Positions 31,452-41,065 of a stretch of 48,645 nt of DNA are shown one piece after another. This stretch comes from Saprolegnia diclina VS20 (Eukaryota; Oomycota; Saprolegniomycetes; Saprolegniales; Saprolegniaceae), in contig NW_008246068.1 of assembly GCF_000281045.1 (NCBI RefSeq), positions 252,709 to 301,353 on the forward strand, in the 5' to 3' direction. The position numbers and the translations under genes are program-made. The notes beneath the pieces are model-generated. The model was not told where the DNA came from and ran no database searches. It saw only the letters and a program-made list of their open reading frames with translations. The number at the start of each line of letters is the position of its first letter. Within the stretch, counting starts at the first letter, position 1.

Positions 31452-34400
31452 TCAACTAGTGTCCTGCGCTTTATTCGCCCAGTACGTTTGCAGTACATCG
31501 GGATGGCCTCGGAAGCGACGGGACGCTACGCTTGTCTCGGTCGTCGTCGGCGCCATCGATGCGCTGTCGACAGTCGGCATGGCCAAGGCTTGCTGGACGT
31601 CGAGGAGGCGCCGCGTAAACTCGTCGCCAGGAGCTTGGTCCGACAGCGGCACCCGCACGTGGGTACCAGGAAGGCCGGGCAGCTGCCGTTGATGGAGCAC
31701 GCGGTCGCACGTCGCGCAGAGCTCGATCTTGCACTCGATGCACTTGACGATCGCGGGGGACGGCGTCATCGCCACGACTTCGCAAACAGCGCAGACGTGC
31801 GATGCGTCATCCAGTGATACCGTTGGTGCTGCCAACTGCAGTGGCTCACGCAACGGCAGTACGACCGTAGTCGCAACGTCACTATGTAAGCACTTGGTCG
31901 ACGCATGCAGCGGCGATTTGGCGCGTTCGATGGGCGGCAGAACGGTCGTCGTCTGCGTGCTCTGCGTCGTCGTCGACGAGCTCGCCGAGCTCGCGCGATC
32001 GTCAATGTCGGTAGCATCCCGCACGGTGCTTGGTGTCGATGCCAAGAGGTCTCTGGACGCTGTCGCGATCGAGGCATCAAGGCTCGCATCGGACCGGTCC
32101 AAGTCCGTGTAGTACTGGTCGACCCAGCTGGGCATGTCGGAGATCATGAGCACGAGCGTCGCTTTGAGTCCCAATAGAAAGTGCTCGAGCACTAGGATGA
32201 TCGCGACCTTCTTGAGCAGCGTCGAGGGAGCCCAGTACGCCGCAATGTACACGTCGAGGTCGGTCCCGAGGAAGAGGAGGCCGCAGTTGACCGTCACGGC
32301 CGCACTAGTTTAAACTCACTTTACTAGCGCGACGACAAGCATACGTACAAGCTCATAAACTCGAGGATCGACATGAACGTCGTGACTTCAACGTCGCAGT
32401 CGTAGAACGGCCGGCGCTTCGCCTCGAGGCTGCACCGAACGTCCAAGTGCACTTCGAGGACGTTGTTGATCGCGGCGAGGAACGGGCCCGCGGGAAAGAC
32501 GGTCACAAACATCGTGATGTAGCCAAACTGCATCATCAAATCAATCTAAAAACACCCAAGTTTGGTGTCTGCAAAGGATCGTTGGCGACCTGCTTGTTGA
32601 GGAGGAGGTCGCTCGGGTACATGAGCGCTTGCATGGCGATACCGCTTGGCACAGTTTTTTCGTCTTCGCTTTCGTTGGCGTCGATGGCATCCGGGGTCGG
32701 AATAGCACCTACGTCAACGTGACGTGGTCCGCCTGCAGACCCTAACCCGACCGTTGTCTTCAGGATTGGTATACGTGAAAAAGTCGGTGGCTTGGACGTA
32801 GCCGTGGCGGCGCCAGAGGTAGCGTACATGGAGGAGTGGCAGCACATAGTTGACACCGAGGTTCTTGAGCTGCAAACACATTTTTCTAGTCGATTTTGTA
32901 GGACAATATTGTCGTGTACCTGTCGGACGACGAGGATCGTGAGTAGCTGCATGCGGAGGGCGGAAAAGTCCTGATCGACAAACGCCAAGGCAAAGAGCGA
33001 GATGAAGGCGTTGAGAAATTTGAACCAAAACAACTTCATCGCAAGCATCGCTTCGTAGCCGCTAGCACCATTCAATACAATATTGTCTTGCAGCGAAGAG
33101 ACAAAATATACCACACTGTGCGGTGGTTCTCCCAGCGCGTTAGCATATACGCAACATGCGTGTACGCCCAGTCGAGAACTAGCATCAGAATCGCATACAG
33201 CGACGAGATGCCGAGGGCATATGGCTTCCATGCGTCGACGTTGTTGGCCAAGCGCGAGAGCACAAACGCTAGGATCGCGATAGCGCCCATCACTAGCAGC
33301 GCCGGGGTTCCGAGTGCGACGCGGAGGTGCTGCAGCGTCGACGGGAACCGCACGTCCATCTACGACGCTGTCGTTGGAGCCAAAAGAAGAGCGTACGCTC
33401 GACCTCGTTCGTGCGCATATCGACGACAAAGTCCCCGTGGTACTCGGCCGACACGCCCGACGTGTCGCTCGTCTGCGGCAAGCCCCAGTTGCAGAGCAGC
33501 TCGGACCGCTTGCGCTTCCAGCGCTCGACCATGAGCGTCGTCCAGAGCGAGACGATGATCGCCAAATACAACACTCCGCTTTCGTACCCGACCAGCGACA
33601 GCAACTAGGTGACAGAACTATCAATCTATCAATCTTCACAAAATACAAAGAAAAATACCTGGATGAGCAAGCACAGTGGCGCGATCGCGAGCAGCCACGC
33701 CGTGTAAAACATCATCCAGCCGGTATACAAGGCGGGCTTTTCACCGAAATACGTCAGAATCGCCCACAGCGCCTAGACGCAGCCGCGTTTCCCTTTGTTC
33801 AAAGCGACAGTAGTACGCTGTAGTTGTGCCCACGACCTTCTGTGACAAACTCGGTGAGCGTCACCGAGAGACGGGGTCGGCTTGGTGCGAGCCAGCGCTC
33901 GTGGATGACGCGGCAGCCGCGGCTGTCGTGCAGTGGGAAGATGTCGCGGATCGTATGCGTCCGGACGTGCCGCGCCACGTTGACGTTGTTGCGGATGATG
34001 TTCAAGACCACCTGGTCGAGTCTCAGGTGTGCCTCTTCTCACGCGTCGTACCTGTTGCCGATGGAGCGAAATGAACGGTTCGAACCCATGCTTGGCTTTC
34101 ATTTCAAATGGCTCGCGCAGGAGGCTGCCACGTTTGCGTAGCTTGAGATGCATCTCTTCGGCGCGCTCAGCGATGACGAGCTCCATGGCGCCGACCGTGA
34201 TTACGTCGTGCACTGTCTACAAGGATGCCATCCTAAGCTTTCCCTTAACGAAGAGCAACGCGACCTTGCCATCTCGGTGCGTGCCAGCGGGCGTGACGAC
34301 GGCCGACGGCGCCCGCGAGCTCTCCTCCGCCAACACATCGACCAGCGTCTTCCGGAACGACGCATGAGTGCGATCAAAGATAAGGACATACTCAAAGCGA

Positions 34401-35905
34401 AAGATGGACCGAATCGGTAATCCCAGCAGCTGGCGGACGCTTTCGGTCGCCACGTGCTGCGGCGTCGCGCCCTCGACGTTGGCGATGCGCACTTGCGCCG
34501 CGCGCTCGTCCGACGACAAGTTGTCCAAAAACACTTGGACGACTGATACGTGGTTGTGCACGACGGCCACAAACAGCGGTGTCTCGAGCCTGTCGTTGGT
34601 CCACCCCCGTAGGGACGCCAGCCGCATCGACGCGCCGTCGTTGGCCGGTGCGACGCGCTTTCCGTGGGCGGTCTTGACCGTGGTGGTCAAGGCGTGGCCG
34701 ACGCTCGCAAGGTGGCTCAAAAGACATTGCACCATCTCTGCAAAGCCCATCGCACACGCCACGTGGAGCGCCGAGTGCAGGCGGCCATCGTCCATTCTAA
34801 CCGTAAACAGCGGGTTCAAGCACGAGGCCGGTACGTCTTGGAACCGAAGGCTCAGGAGGAGCTGGACGTCGTCGAGCAAGTTGAGTCCTGCGCACCAAAA
34901 CAGTAAATGCTGCCCGTACCTACAAGCACGCCGAGATAAGAGGGAAGGAGACGAGAGAGGCTACCGCAGGACGTCGCTGGCGGTGAACATGGCCAGCGTC
35001 CGCTTGGCCGCGTGCGAGGGCTGGCTGCGAACGTTGCAAATCGCAGCGTACTCGTGGGGGCGCGGGGCCATGTAGATGAAGTCGGCGACGAGCACTTGCA
35101 CGACGCGCACGTGGTCAAGCCGAAGCCGCCACGTCCGGTACTCGAACGCGTGGCTTGCGTCGTCGCTGTCGTCGGCGCCGAGCGTGTCACTGCCTTGGCG
35201 CAGACGGTGCATCTCGCCACCGAGCTTGAGCGCGAGGCGCCCGGCGAGGTCGACGGGGAAGAGGCCTTCCTGGGACTGCACGAGCGGGATCGCAAACTGC
35301 TGTGGCGCGAGCTTGACGGTGAGCGCGCTGCTCGGCCGAAGGAGAAGCGACGTCATCTCGTGGTTGCCGTTGAAGCAGCTCCAGTGCAATGGCGTCCAGT
35401 GGTTGCTCGTCTTGGTTGTGTTGGCGTGGCACCCGGAGAGGAGGAGCTCCCGCGTGATCTCGAGGCCTTCGAGGATGTGCTTGACCTCGGTGCCGCAGCC
35501 AAAGCACGCGACGCACTGAATCGGCGCGTTGCCATAGTGGTCCACGTACACGCGCCCGTCGATGAGGTCGGCCGCCTGGACCGTCGCCGCCGACGGCAGC
35601 TGCACCAGCGCCGCGGGCGCGAGGCCCTCTTCCTTGCGCTTCATGCGCACGTCGACGTCCTTCATCTTGCCGACGTTCTCGAGCAGCAGTCGAACGGCGT
35701 CGATGGACCGCCCGGGAAAAAATACGAGGCAGCGCCGACCCAACAGGAGCTGGACGACCGTGAGCTGGCCGCCGATGCACGCTGCGTGGAGCGGACTGCG
35801 CCCGGCCGCGTCCACCTGCTTGAGCTGCGCGTCCGAGTTGTCCGCCAAGAGCAGCTCGACGACGCGCTCCTCGTTGCCGTTCTCGCAGGCCTCATGGAGG
35901 TCCAT
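31452..35905 (-). CDS. Ankyrin-repeat anoctamin (TMEM16) with C-terminal B-box-like zinc finger (1319 aa, 12 exons)
   Basis: Exons: 34965-35905, 34250-34919, 34052-34216, 33817-34011, 33659-33772, 33404-33604, 33115-33359, 32920-33061, 32752-32869, 32590-32708, 32349-32545, 31452-32304; introns 33-54 nt. Residues 1-530 hold ankyrin repeats (GRSPLHAACIGGQLTVVQLL; HWTPLHWSCFNGNHEMTSLL; SALHVACAMGFAEMVQCLL). From about 590 the anoctamin core follows: NYSALWAILTYFGEKPALY, SLWTTLMVERWKRKRSELL, WENHRTVGYEAMLAMKLFWF and MMQFGYITMFVTVFPAGPFL. A cytosolic tail then carries Cys/His at about 1207-1251 (C-x2-C-x13-C-x2-C-x4-C-x2-C-x4-H-x10-H), B-box-like. Anoctamins are calcium-gated chloride channels or lipid scramblases; which one applies here is not decided. 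Start ATG 35905 opens directly into the first ankyrin repeat. Confidence 0.85.
33618..33634. repeat. (CTATCAAT)2 octamer repeat in anoctamin intron 5
   Basis: Two 8-nt units and one extra base lie inside the 54-nt intron 33605-33658. It is one of several period-8 intronic repeats in this window. Confidence 0.85.
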
Positions 35906-36295
35906 GGATCGCGACGGTTGCCGGAAAATGGTTTGTCCCGAATATACATCTGGGACAAACCTCGTTGAAGTTGTGAAACACAATTTTCACGTGCGAAATA
36001 TATATCACATACAATACGCATGTGAGGGCTCGACATTGCACATCCTTTTTCACATTTTACACCATATATCACGTGTGAAACTACCCGCCGACGGCCGCCG
36101 GACGCCGCCGCTGAACCCGAACCAGGACTTCCCATGACACTGATAAGACCTCATGTACGACGCAAGCACTGTCCTGTGGTCTCGGAAGCGCTCTTCAAGC
36201 GCGGTTTTGACCGATGTGGGAAATGCGGAAATGAGGCGCTTGTGGGAAATACCTCGGCCACTGCATCTGGTTGACTTCCAGCACTTCCCAGCACA
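35906..36295. promoter_or_regulatory. Divergent promoter with paired CACGTG palindromes and initiator-like block
   Basis: This 390-nt AT-rich region separates the divergent anoctamin (minus) and basic-protein (plus) genes. Two E-box palindromes lie in similar surroundings: TTTTCACGTGCGAAA (35984-35998) and ATCACGTGTGAAA (36068-36080). At 36216-36237 the minus strand reads CATTTCCGCATTTCCC, close to the sequence just upstream of the ETF-QO start (43056-43078) and similar to the oomycete initiator (a CATTT-type core). If used for the anoctamin, it implies a leader of about 310 nt. None of this is more than pattern evidence. Confidence 0.4.
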
Positions 36296-37063
36296 ATGGC
36301 CACGACGAGAGCGGCAGCGGCGAGTGGCGCAGCGCCCGCCAAGGCAACGCACCGGAAGCGCGCGAGCCCACCGCCGGCGACCGCGCCAGCCAAGGCAACA
36401 GGCAAGCGCAAGCGTGCAGCGCCGGCGACGCCTGCCGCCGCGCCTGCCAAGACGACGCGCAAGCGTGCGAGCCCGCCACCAGCGCCCGCACCGGCCAAGC
36501 CGACGGGCAAGAAGCGCCGCACGGCGTCGGCGCCTCCCGCGGAAGAGCGGCGTCTTGCCACTTTCAACTTTGACTCGGACAGCGAGGACGAGGACGATGC
36601 CGATCGCCCGCCGCGCCGCGACGTCAAGGTGGTGTCGGACCCGACGGCCAAGAAGATCGAGGCCATCACGGTGAGCATCATGAAGGCCACGGGCAACAAG
36701 CCGTACAGCGGGATCTCGATGATGGACACGTGGTCGTCGATGCCCATGATGACGCTGTTTGCGCGAGAAATGACGGCGACGCGCAAGCTCTTGGCGGCGG
36801 CCAAGTACCCCGAGGCCATGGGCTCGCTGCTCGCGCTCTACATGAACATGGACCGGTACGACAACTGGTTTTGCGACACGGAGGACGTCGACGAGGTCTC
36901 ATCGACGTTCACTGCGTTCTACAAGCTCGCCCAAGACATTCTGGCCCACGACGACGCGACCTTGTGCCTCACGGGCCGCCCGATTCTGCTCGACGAGTTT
37001 CGCCGCTTTGGCGAAAAGGCCACGTCGCTCGGCTGTGACTACGAGTTTCCGTGGTTCGACTAA
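36296..37063 (+). CDS. Hypothetical basic, probably nuclear protein (255 aa)
   Basis: This intronless frame starts at ATG 36296. Residues 1-85 are almost only Ala, Pro, Lys, Arg and Thr, with repeated units such as APAKATGKRKRA, reminiscent of histone H1 tails, and KRKR and KKRR clusters that could serve as nuclear signals. An acidic run, FDSDSEDEDDAD (about 92-103), follows. The remaining 150 residues look folded and helical (SMPMMTLFAREMTATRKLLA; MGSLLALYMNMDRYDNWFC) and match no family I know. A chromatin-associated role would fit the composition but is not shown. The stop lies 261 nt from the convergent EGF gene. Confidence 0.7.
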   Translation: MATTRAAAASGAAPAKATHRKRASPPPATAPAKATGKRKRAAPATPAAAPAKTTRKRASPPPAPAPAKPTGKKRRTASAPPAEERRLATFNFDSDSEDEDDADRPPRRDVKVVSDPTAKKIEAITVSIMKATGNKPYSGISMMDTWSSMPMMTLFAREMTATRKLLAAAKYPEAMGSLLALYMNMDRYDNWFCDTEDVDEVSSTFTAFYKLAQDILAHDDATLCLTGRPILLDEFRRFGEKATSLGCDYEFPWFD

Positions 37064-37324
37064 GCTAAACGCTAATTCAGTGTGCCACTGTCCCACGCAG
37101 CACTTCTCAAGGAAGGACACGCCATCGCAACGCAGTAGCAGGATGAGAGGGTCGTAGCGCTCTGCGGATGCTAGTCAGCGACGACAGACACACCAGGCAG
37201 AGGTGTGCTGGGAAGCCAAGGTACATGCAGCCGTCCCGTGTCCTCGCCATAGCCTCAGATGGTCTCTCCCTGGTCTCCCAACGTTCGTGAACAACACGCA
37301 AACTGCCTTATCGTCTCGAGGCTA

Positions 37325-39972
37325 CTACGCAGTGTCGTCGTACGAGTAGTCGATCATGTCGCCTTGGTAGGGCACGAGGTAGCCGCAGTCTTCGCTCAGT
37401 CCGGCTTGGCCGCGCTCGTCGCTCTGCGCAAAGTCAGGAAAGCAAGCGCAGAGCCCCGTGGCCTGGTTGCATACGCCTCTATACACGGTGTTGACGTCAA
37501 CGAAAGCCACTGGGAGCGATATCGCACCCGCCCGAACAAAGAATACTCTCAGTTGTGCCTTGGATCGAGCCGATAACGCCGTCCGTAGCGACCACAAAGG
37601 ACGGAACAGCAACGGCGTCCGCAACGACCGCAACCATCGGTGGCACGTCCCCGGATGTCGTCAAGAACGTCACGCGGACAAGGTTGGTACCTGTCGGCGT
37701 GCAGACCGTCGTGGCGCCGGCGCTAAACGCAACGGTGACGGCGCCGATCGCCGGTACGAGTCCGAGCGCCGCGCTAACTTGGGCCGCGGACGCTGTCGTC
37801 GCAATCGCGCCGGACGTTTGGCCACGAAAGCTCAGTTGGAACGTCGAGGGTGCTGTCGCGGTGCAGATAAGCACTTGCATCTCGTTCGTCTGCCCCGTCG
37901 TGCGCGGGTTGTCGCCGACCGCACACGTGCCTGTATGCACTTGATACATTGATACATAGGAGCTACGTACGCAACGCGCAGTCGTGGCCCGCAAAACCCG
38001 TGTCGCAATAGCAGCCTTGGATCTGGTTGAAATCCCAAGTCTAGACATGGACTATCAACTTTGTATCAGTCTATCAAGTGTCAATACCATCGGGTTGTTG
38101 GGCGTGGCGCCGTATGTAAACGGCGTCGGGCTGCCATTCCAAGTCGTCGACTGCAGCGAGAGACGGCCTTGCGTGAGACACTGCCCATGGCCTGAGCACG
38201 GCTCGGCAGTCGTTGTCGGACACGCCACTAGCAGCACATGAGACGGTGCGATGAGCATCAAGCAGCGCACGGCGCTGGCACGCGGCGCCTTCGTAGCCTG
38301 CGGCGCACTCGCAGAACCCGGTCGCTTGGTTGCAAATGCCCGCGTTCGAGCACGTGGCGTAGTGGTGGGCGTCGTTGCTGCTGCTCGGCGTATCAAACCA
38401 TGCTGGACCTTGCGGACACGTGCGGATCGAGCAGTCGCCCGAGGTCCACCCGTCATAGCAGAGACACGCGTACTGCGGCTCGCCCGAGCAATAGCCATGC
38501 CCGCTGCACGGCGTGACCGTTCCCTACGCTATCGTTTGAACCCACAGTATCAACTTGATCGGCCGATACAGGGCAGTTGGTGACTGTGCCTGTCGCGGCG
38601 CCGCAGTCGCCACGCGAGCCGAGGTTGCCGTAGCCGTCGCTCGTGTCAAAGTCGGCATAGCACGTGCAGACCCCCTAACCTCATGCATTAAGACGACGTC
38701 ACTGGACACAGTGCGAGTACGGTGCCGAGGTCGCACGTCCCACGGTTCGAACACGGGGCATTCTCCTTTGATCCTGCTTGCAATCGCGCGGTCAACAGCT
38801 GCACCGTGCCGCCGACGGCCGTGTATTCGAGGTTGGCTGGGTTGCCCACGAGCAGTGGCTGCCTACAGCCCCCATAATGTCCCGCACAAGCCATGTACAA
38901 AGGACACTAGGGTACATCGACGATATAACTACGTACAGTCCAAAGTCGTGAAGGAATTCGATCGCAATCACGTTGCCCGCAGGCGGGCAGGCGAGAAGCG
39001 TTGTGCTTGCATACGTCACCGCGACGTGCGCGATGCTAGCGAGAGCCTAGCCCAAGGACATCCAACAGACGCCCGCTCACAGCACGTGTACGTTAAGCTT
39101 GGCCGCAAAGACAGCCACCGGGTCGTTCCACTGGATCGGGACAGTCGTGAGCCCGCGAAACGACAGTGTAAAGGTGCCGGCCTGGACAGGACGCTGCAAT
39201 GAGCTTGACGGGGCAAGCCCGAGCGTCGTACCGTCGCAGCGCACGTGAGCGACTGCATCTCGTTGAACTGCTGGCCAAAGATGAGATCGCCGGCAAACCC
39301 CGTGAGCGGATCGTCGCCCGTCGGGCAGAGCGCTACACCATACATCGGCCATGGGATGCGGATGGCCCGATCGAAGGCGGTATGTACTCTGCGAGCAGTC
39401 GGGGCCCGTGTGGCGGTCAAGACACATGCAGCCATAGATCATGTCGCTGTCCCAGACGTGCGTGTACACGACGGGCGGTGGCAGCCCCGCATCCTTCTGC
39501 GTCGCGAGGTACTTCATGGACCGGCACTCGCCGTTCTTGCCGCAGCCACCGGGACAGCCCACTAGGTCAGAAAGACAATCCTATCGTCCGCAGTCGCAAC
39601 ACGGTCGTACTGCGATCGCAGGCCGCGCCCGTGAAGCCAGGATCGCAGCGGCAGACGCCCGTGGCGTGGTCGCACGTGCCACGGTTCGAGCAGACGCTGC
39701 GGACGTGCGCTTGGTCGACGCCCGTGCCCGTGCTGGCCCACGCCTTGCCCGTCGGGCAGGCACCTAACGCGCTCATGTCGAGGCCACGTTGCACTGTACG
39801 AGAGCGTACGCTTGGAACAGTCAGCGCCGAGGAAGCCGGCAAAGCACGCGCAGACGCAGCCGTTGCCGGCGATGTTGCACTTGCCTTTGCCCGAACACGA
39901 GTTGGGGCAGCACGTCGCTGCCAGCGTCAGCGCGGCCGTCGCCGCCACGAGAGCCGCCTCTAGGACGCGCAT
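37325..39972 (-). CDS. Secreted multi-EGF-like, tenascin/teneurin-type protein (685 aa, 13 exons)
   Basis: Exons: 39810-39972, 39611-39763, 39388-39561, 39232-39332, 39092-39181, 38937-39046, 38721-38862, 38570-38674, 38271-38523, 38088-38227, 37971-38040, 37528-37930, 37325-37478; introns 40-74 nt. A signal peptide (MRVLEAALVAATAALTLAAT) is followed by Cys-rich EGF-like units such as CSNRGTCDHATGVCRCDPGF, CSNAGICNQATGFCECAAGY and GVCNQATGLCACFPDF. Between them lie CPxGDxP units leading to NEMQxLxC and LSFRGxT (exons 4-5 and 12), a repeated non-EGF module. The arrangement resembles conserved stramenopile EGF proteins with SGHG and DMIYGC motifs. No transmembrane segment or clear GPI signal is seen, so it is probably released or wall-bound. 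Function is unknown; adhesion is a guess. Confidence 0.8.
37941..37956. repeat. (TTGATACA)2 octamer repeat in EGF-gene intron 11
   Basis: Two perfect 8-nt units lie in the 40-nt intron 37931-37970, so nearly half of the intron is repeat. Confidence 0.85.
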
Positions 39973-40434
39973 ACCGATGGAAATAGCTGCCGTTGGAAAC
40001 GGCTCCCAACGAATTCATGGCGTCCGTCGACGGCGCCAGCTCCTCCGCCAGCTCTACCGCTCACTAGCTCTGCCGCTCGCCACGAGCAGCCTCGCGCTGG
40101 GTTCGATACCGGTCCTGTGCGTCTACAGTGTGCTAGTAGTACTTGCTGGGCAAAAGTCCTTTCTGAGCTCCTTCCTGTCGACCGCTCGATCGACCTGTCG
40201 CGTCGCCTGCAGGACCATAGCGTTGTCATTGCCAGCGACATGGGCCTGCGCCGTGGTGCTATCCAAGGCCTCGCCCGCCCTCGCCAGCTTGGAGCTCGGA
40301 GCTCGGAGCTCGCAGCTCGCAAGCGATCTTGCCGGTGCCAGCTGCTTTTTCGGATCGCATGTTCTGGCTTCCTCCCGTTGTTCGGCGCAGCGTCCCAGAA
40401 CTCAGACCTGCTTCATTCCACAGAAACTCGAACG
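39973..40434. promoter_or_regulatory. Divergent promoter of EGF and cystatin genes; initiator-like element before cystatin
   Basis: 462 nt between divergent start codons. The sequence TTCATTCCACAG at 40412-40423, 12 nt before the cystatin ATG, resembles the oomycete core promoter (a TCATT initiator). Near 40289 there is a short direct repeat of GGAGCTC/CGGAGCTC/GCAGCTC units. No coding sequence is supportable. Confidence 0.45.
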
Positions 40435-40833
40435 ATGCAGCTCCTCACGCTCCTCGCCGTCGCTGCCATGGCGACCGCCGACCACATCACGGGCGGGTAT
40501 AGCCCAACCAAGTCCCGCGTTTCGCTCGACGCCAAGACCGACTTCTTCACGGCGGTCGGCAACGACGCGAACTACGCGCCGGCGACCAACGGCGTGCGCA
40601 TCTGCGCGACCAAGTTTGTGAGCGTCTCGCAGCAGGTCGTCGCGGGGATCAACTACAAGTTCCGCGTCAAGGGCTGCGCGGTCGATCGCGCGGCCAACGC
40701 CGTGAAGGACTGCGTCTGCCCCAAGGACGCGCCACGCCAAACGTACGACATCAGCATCTACGTGCAGGGCTGGACCGACACGTACACGGTCAACAGCATC
40801 ACGAATGTCACGGACGCCAAGGCCGACTTGTAG
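40435..40833 (+). CDS. Secreted cystatin-like cysteine-protease inhibitor (132 aa)
   Basis: A signal peptide (MQLLTLLAVAAMATA) is followed by GGYSP, which has the N-terminal glycine that cystatins place in the protease cleft. QVVAG within QQVVAGINYKFRVKGC is the diagnostic Q-x-V-x-G first hairpin loop. A second-loop Trp is present in QGWTDTYTV. Four Cys (RIC, KGC, DCVC) could form disulfides. The mature size of about 115 residues fits a single cystatin domain. Oomycete cystatins of the EPIC type are secreted and block host papain-like proteases; here the target could be the host's or the organism's own enzymes. It is intronless. An initiator-like element lies just upstream. Confidence 0.88.
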   Translation: MQLLTLLAVAAMATADHITGGYSPTKSRVSLDAKTDFFTAVGNDANYAPATNGVRICATKFVSVSQQVVAGINYKFRVKGCAVDRAANAVKDCVCPKDAPRQTYDISIYVQGWTDTYTVNSITNVTDAKADL

Positions 40834-41065
40834 TCGTCATCAATGGCCGCCTGTCCATAGCCCTCGTTCGTTGTAAGCGCAAGAACAGAGGCGTGCTTGG
40901 ATGCATGCGTCGCCTGGTGCTGACGTCCATGCCCGACATGCGGAAGCTACGTGCATGCGTCCGCTCGTTCTGCTTCGCACAAGTGTGGGTATATGGCTGT
41001 TTACGGGTTAGAAACGTCTAGCGACGAAGAAGAGATGATGCAGAAGATACGATGCGAGCACATGC

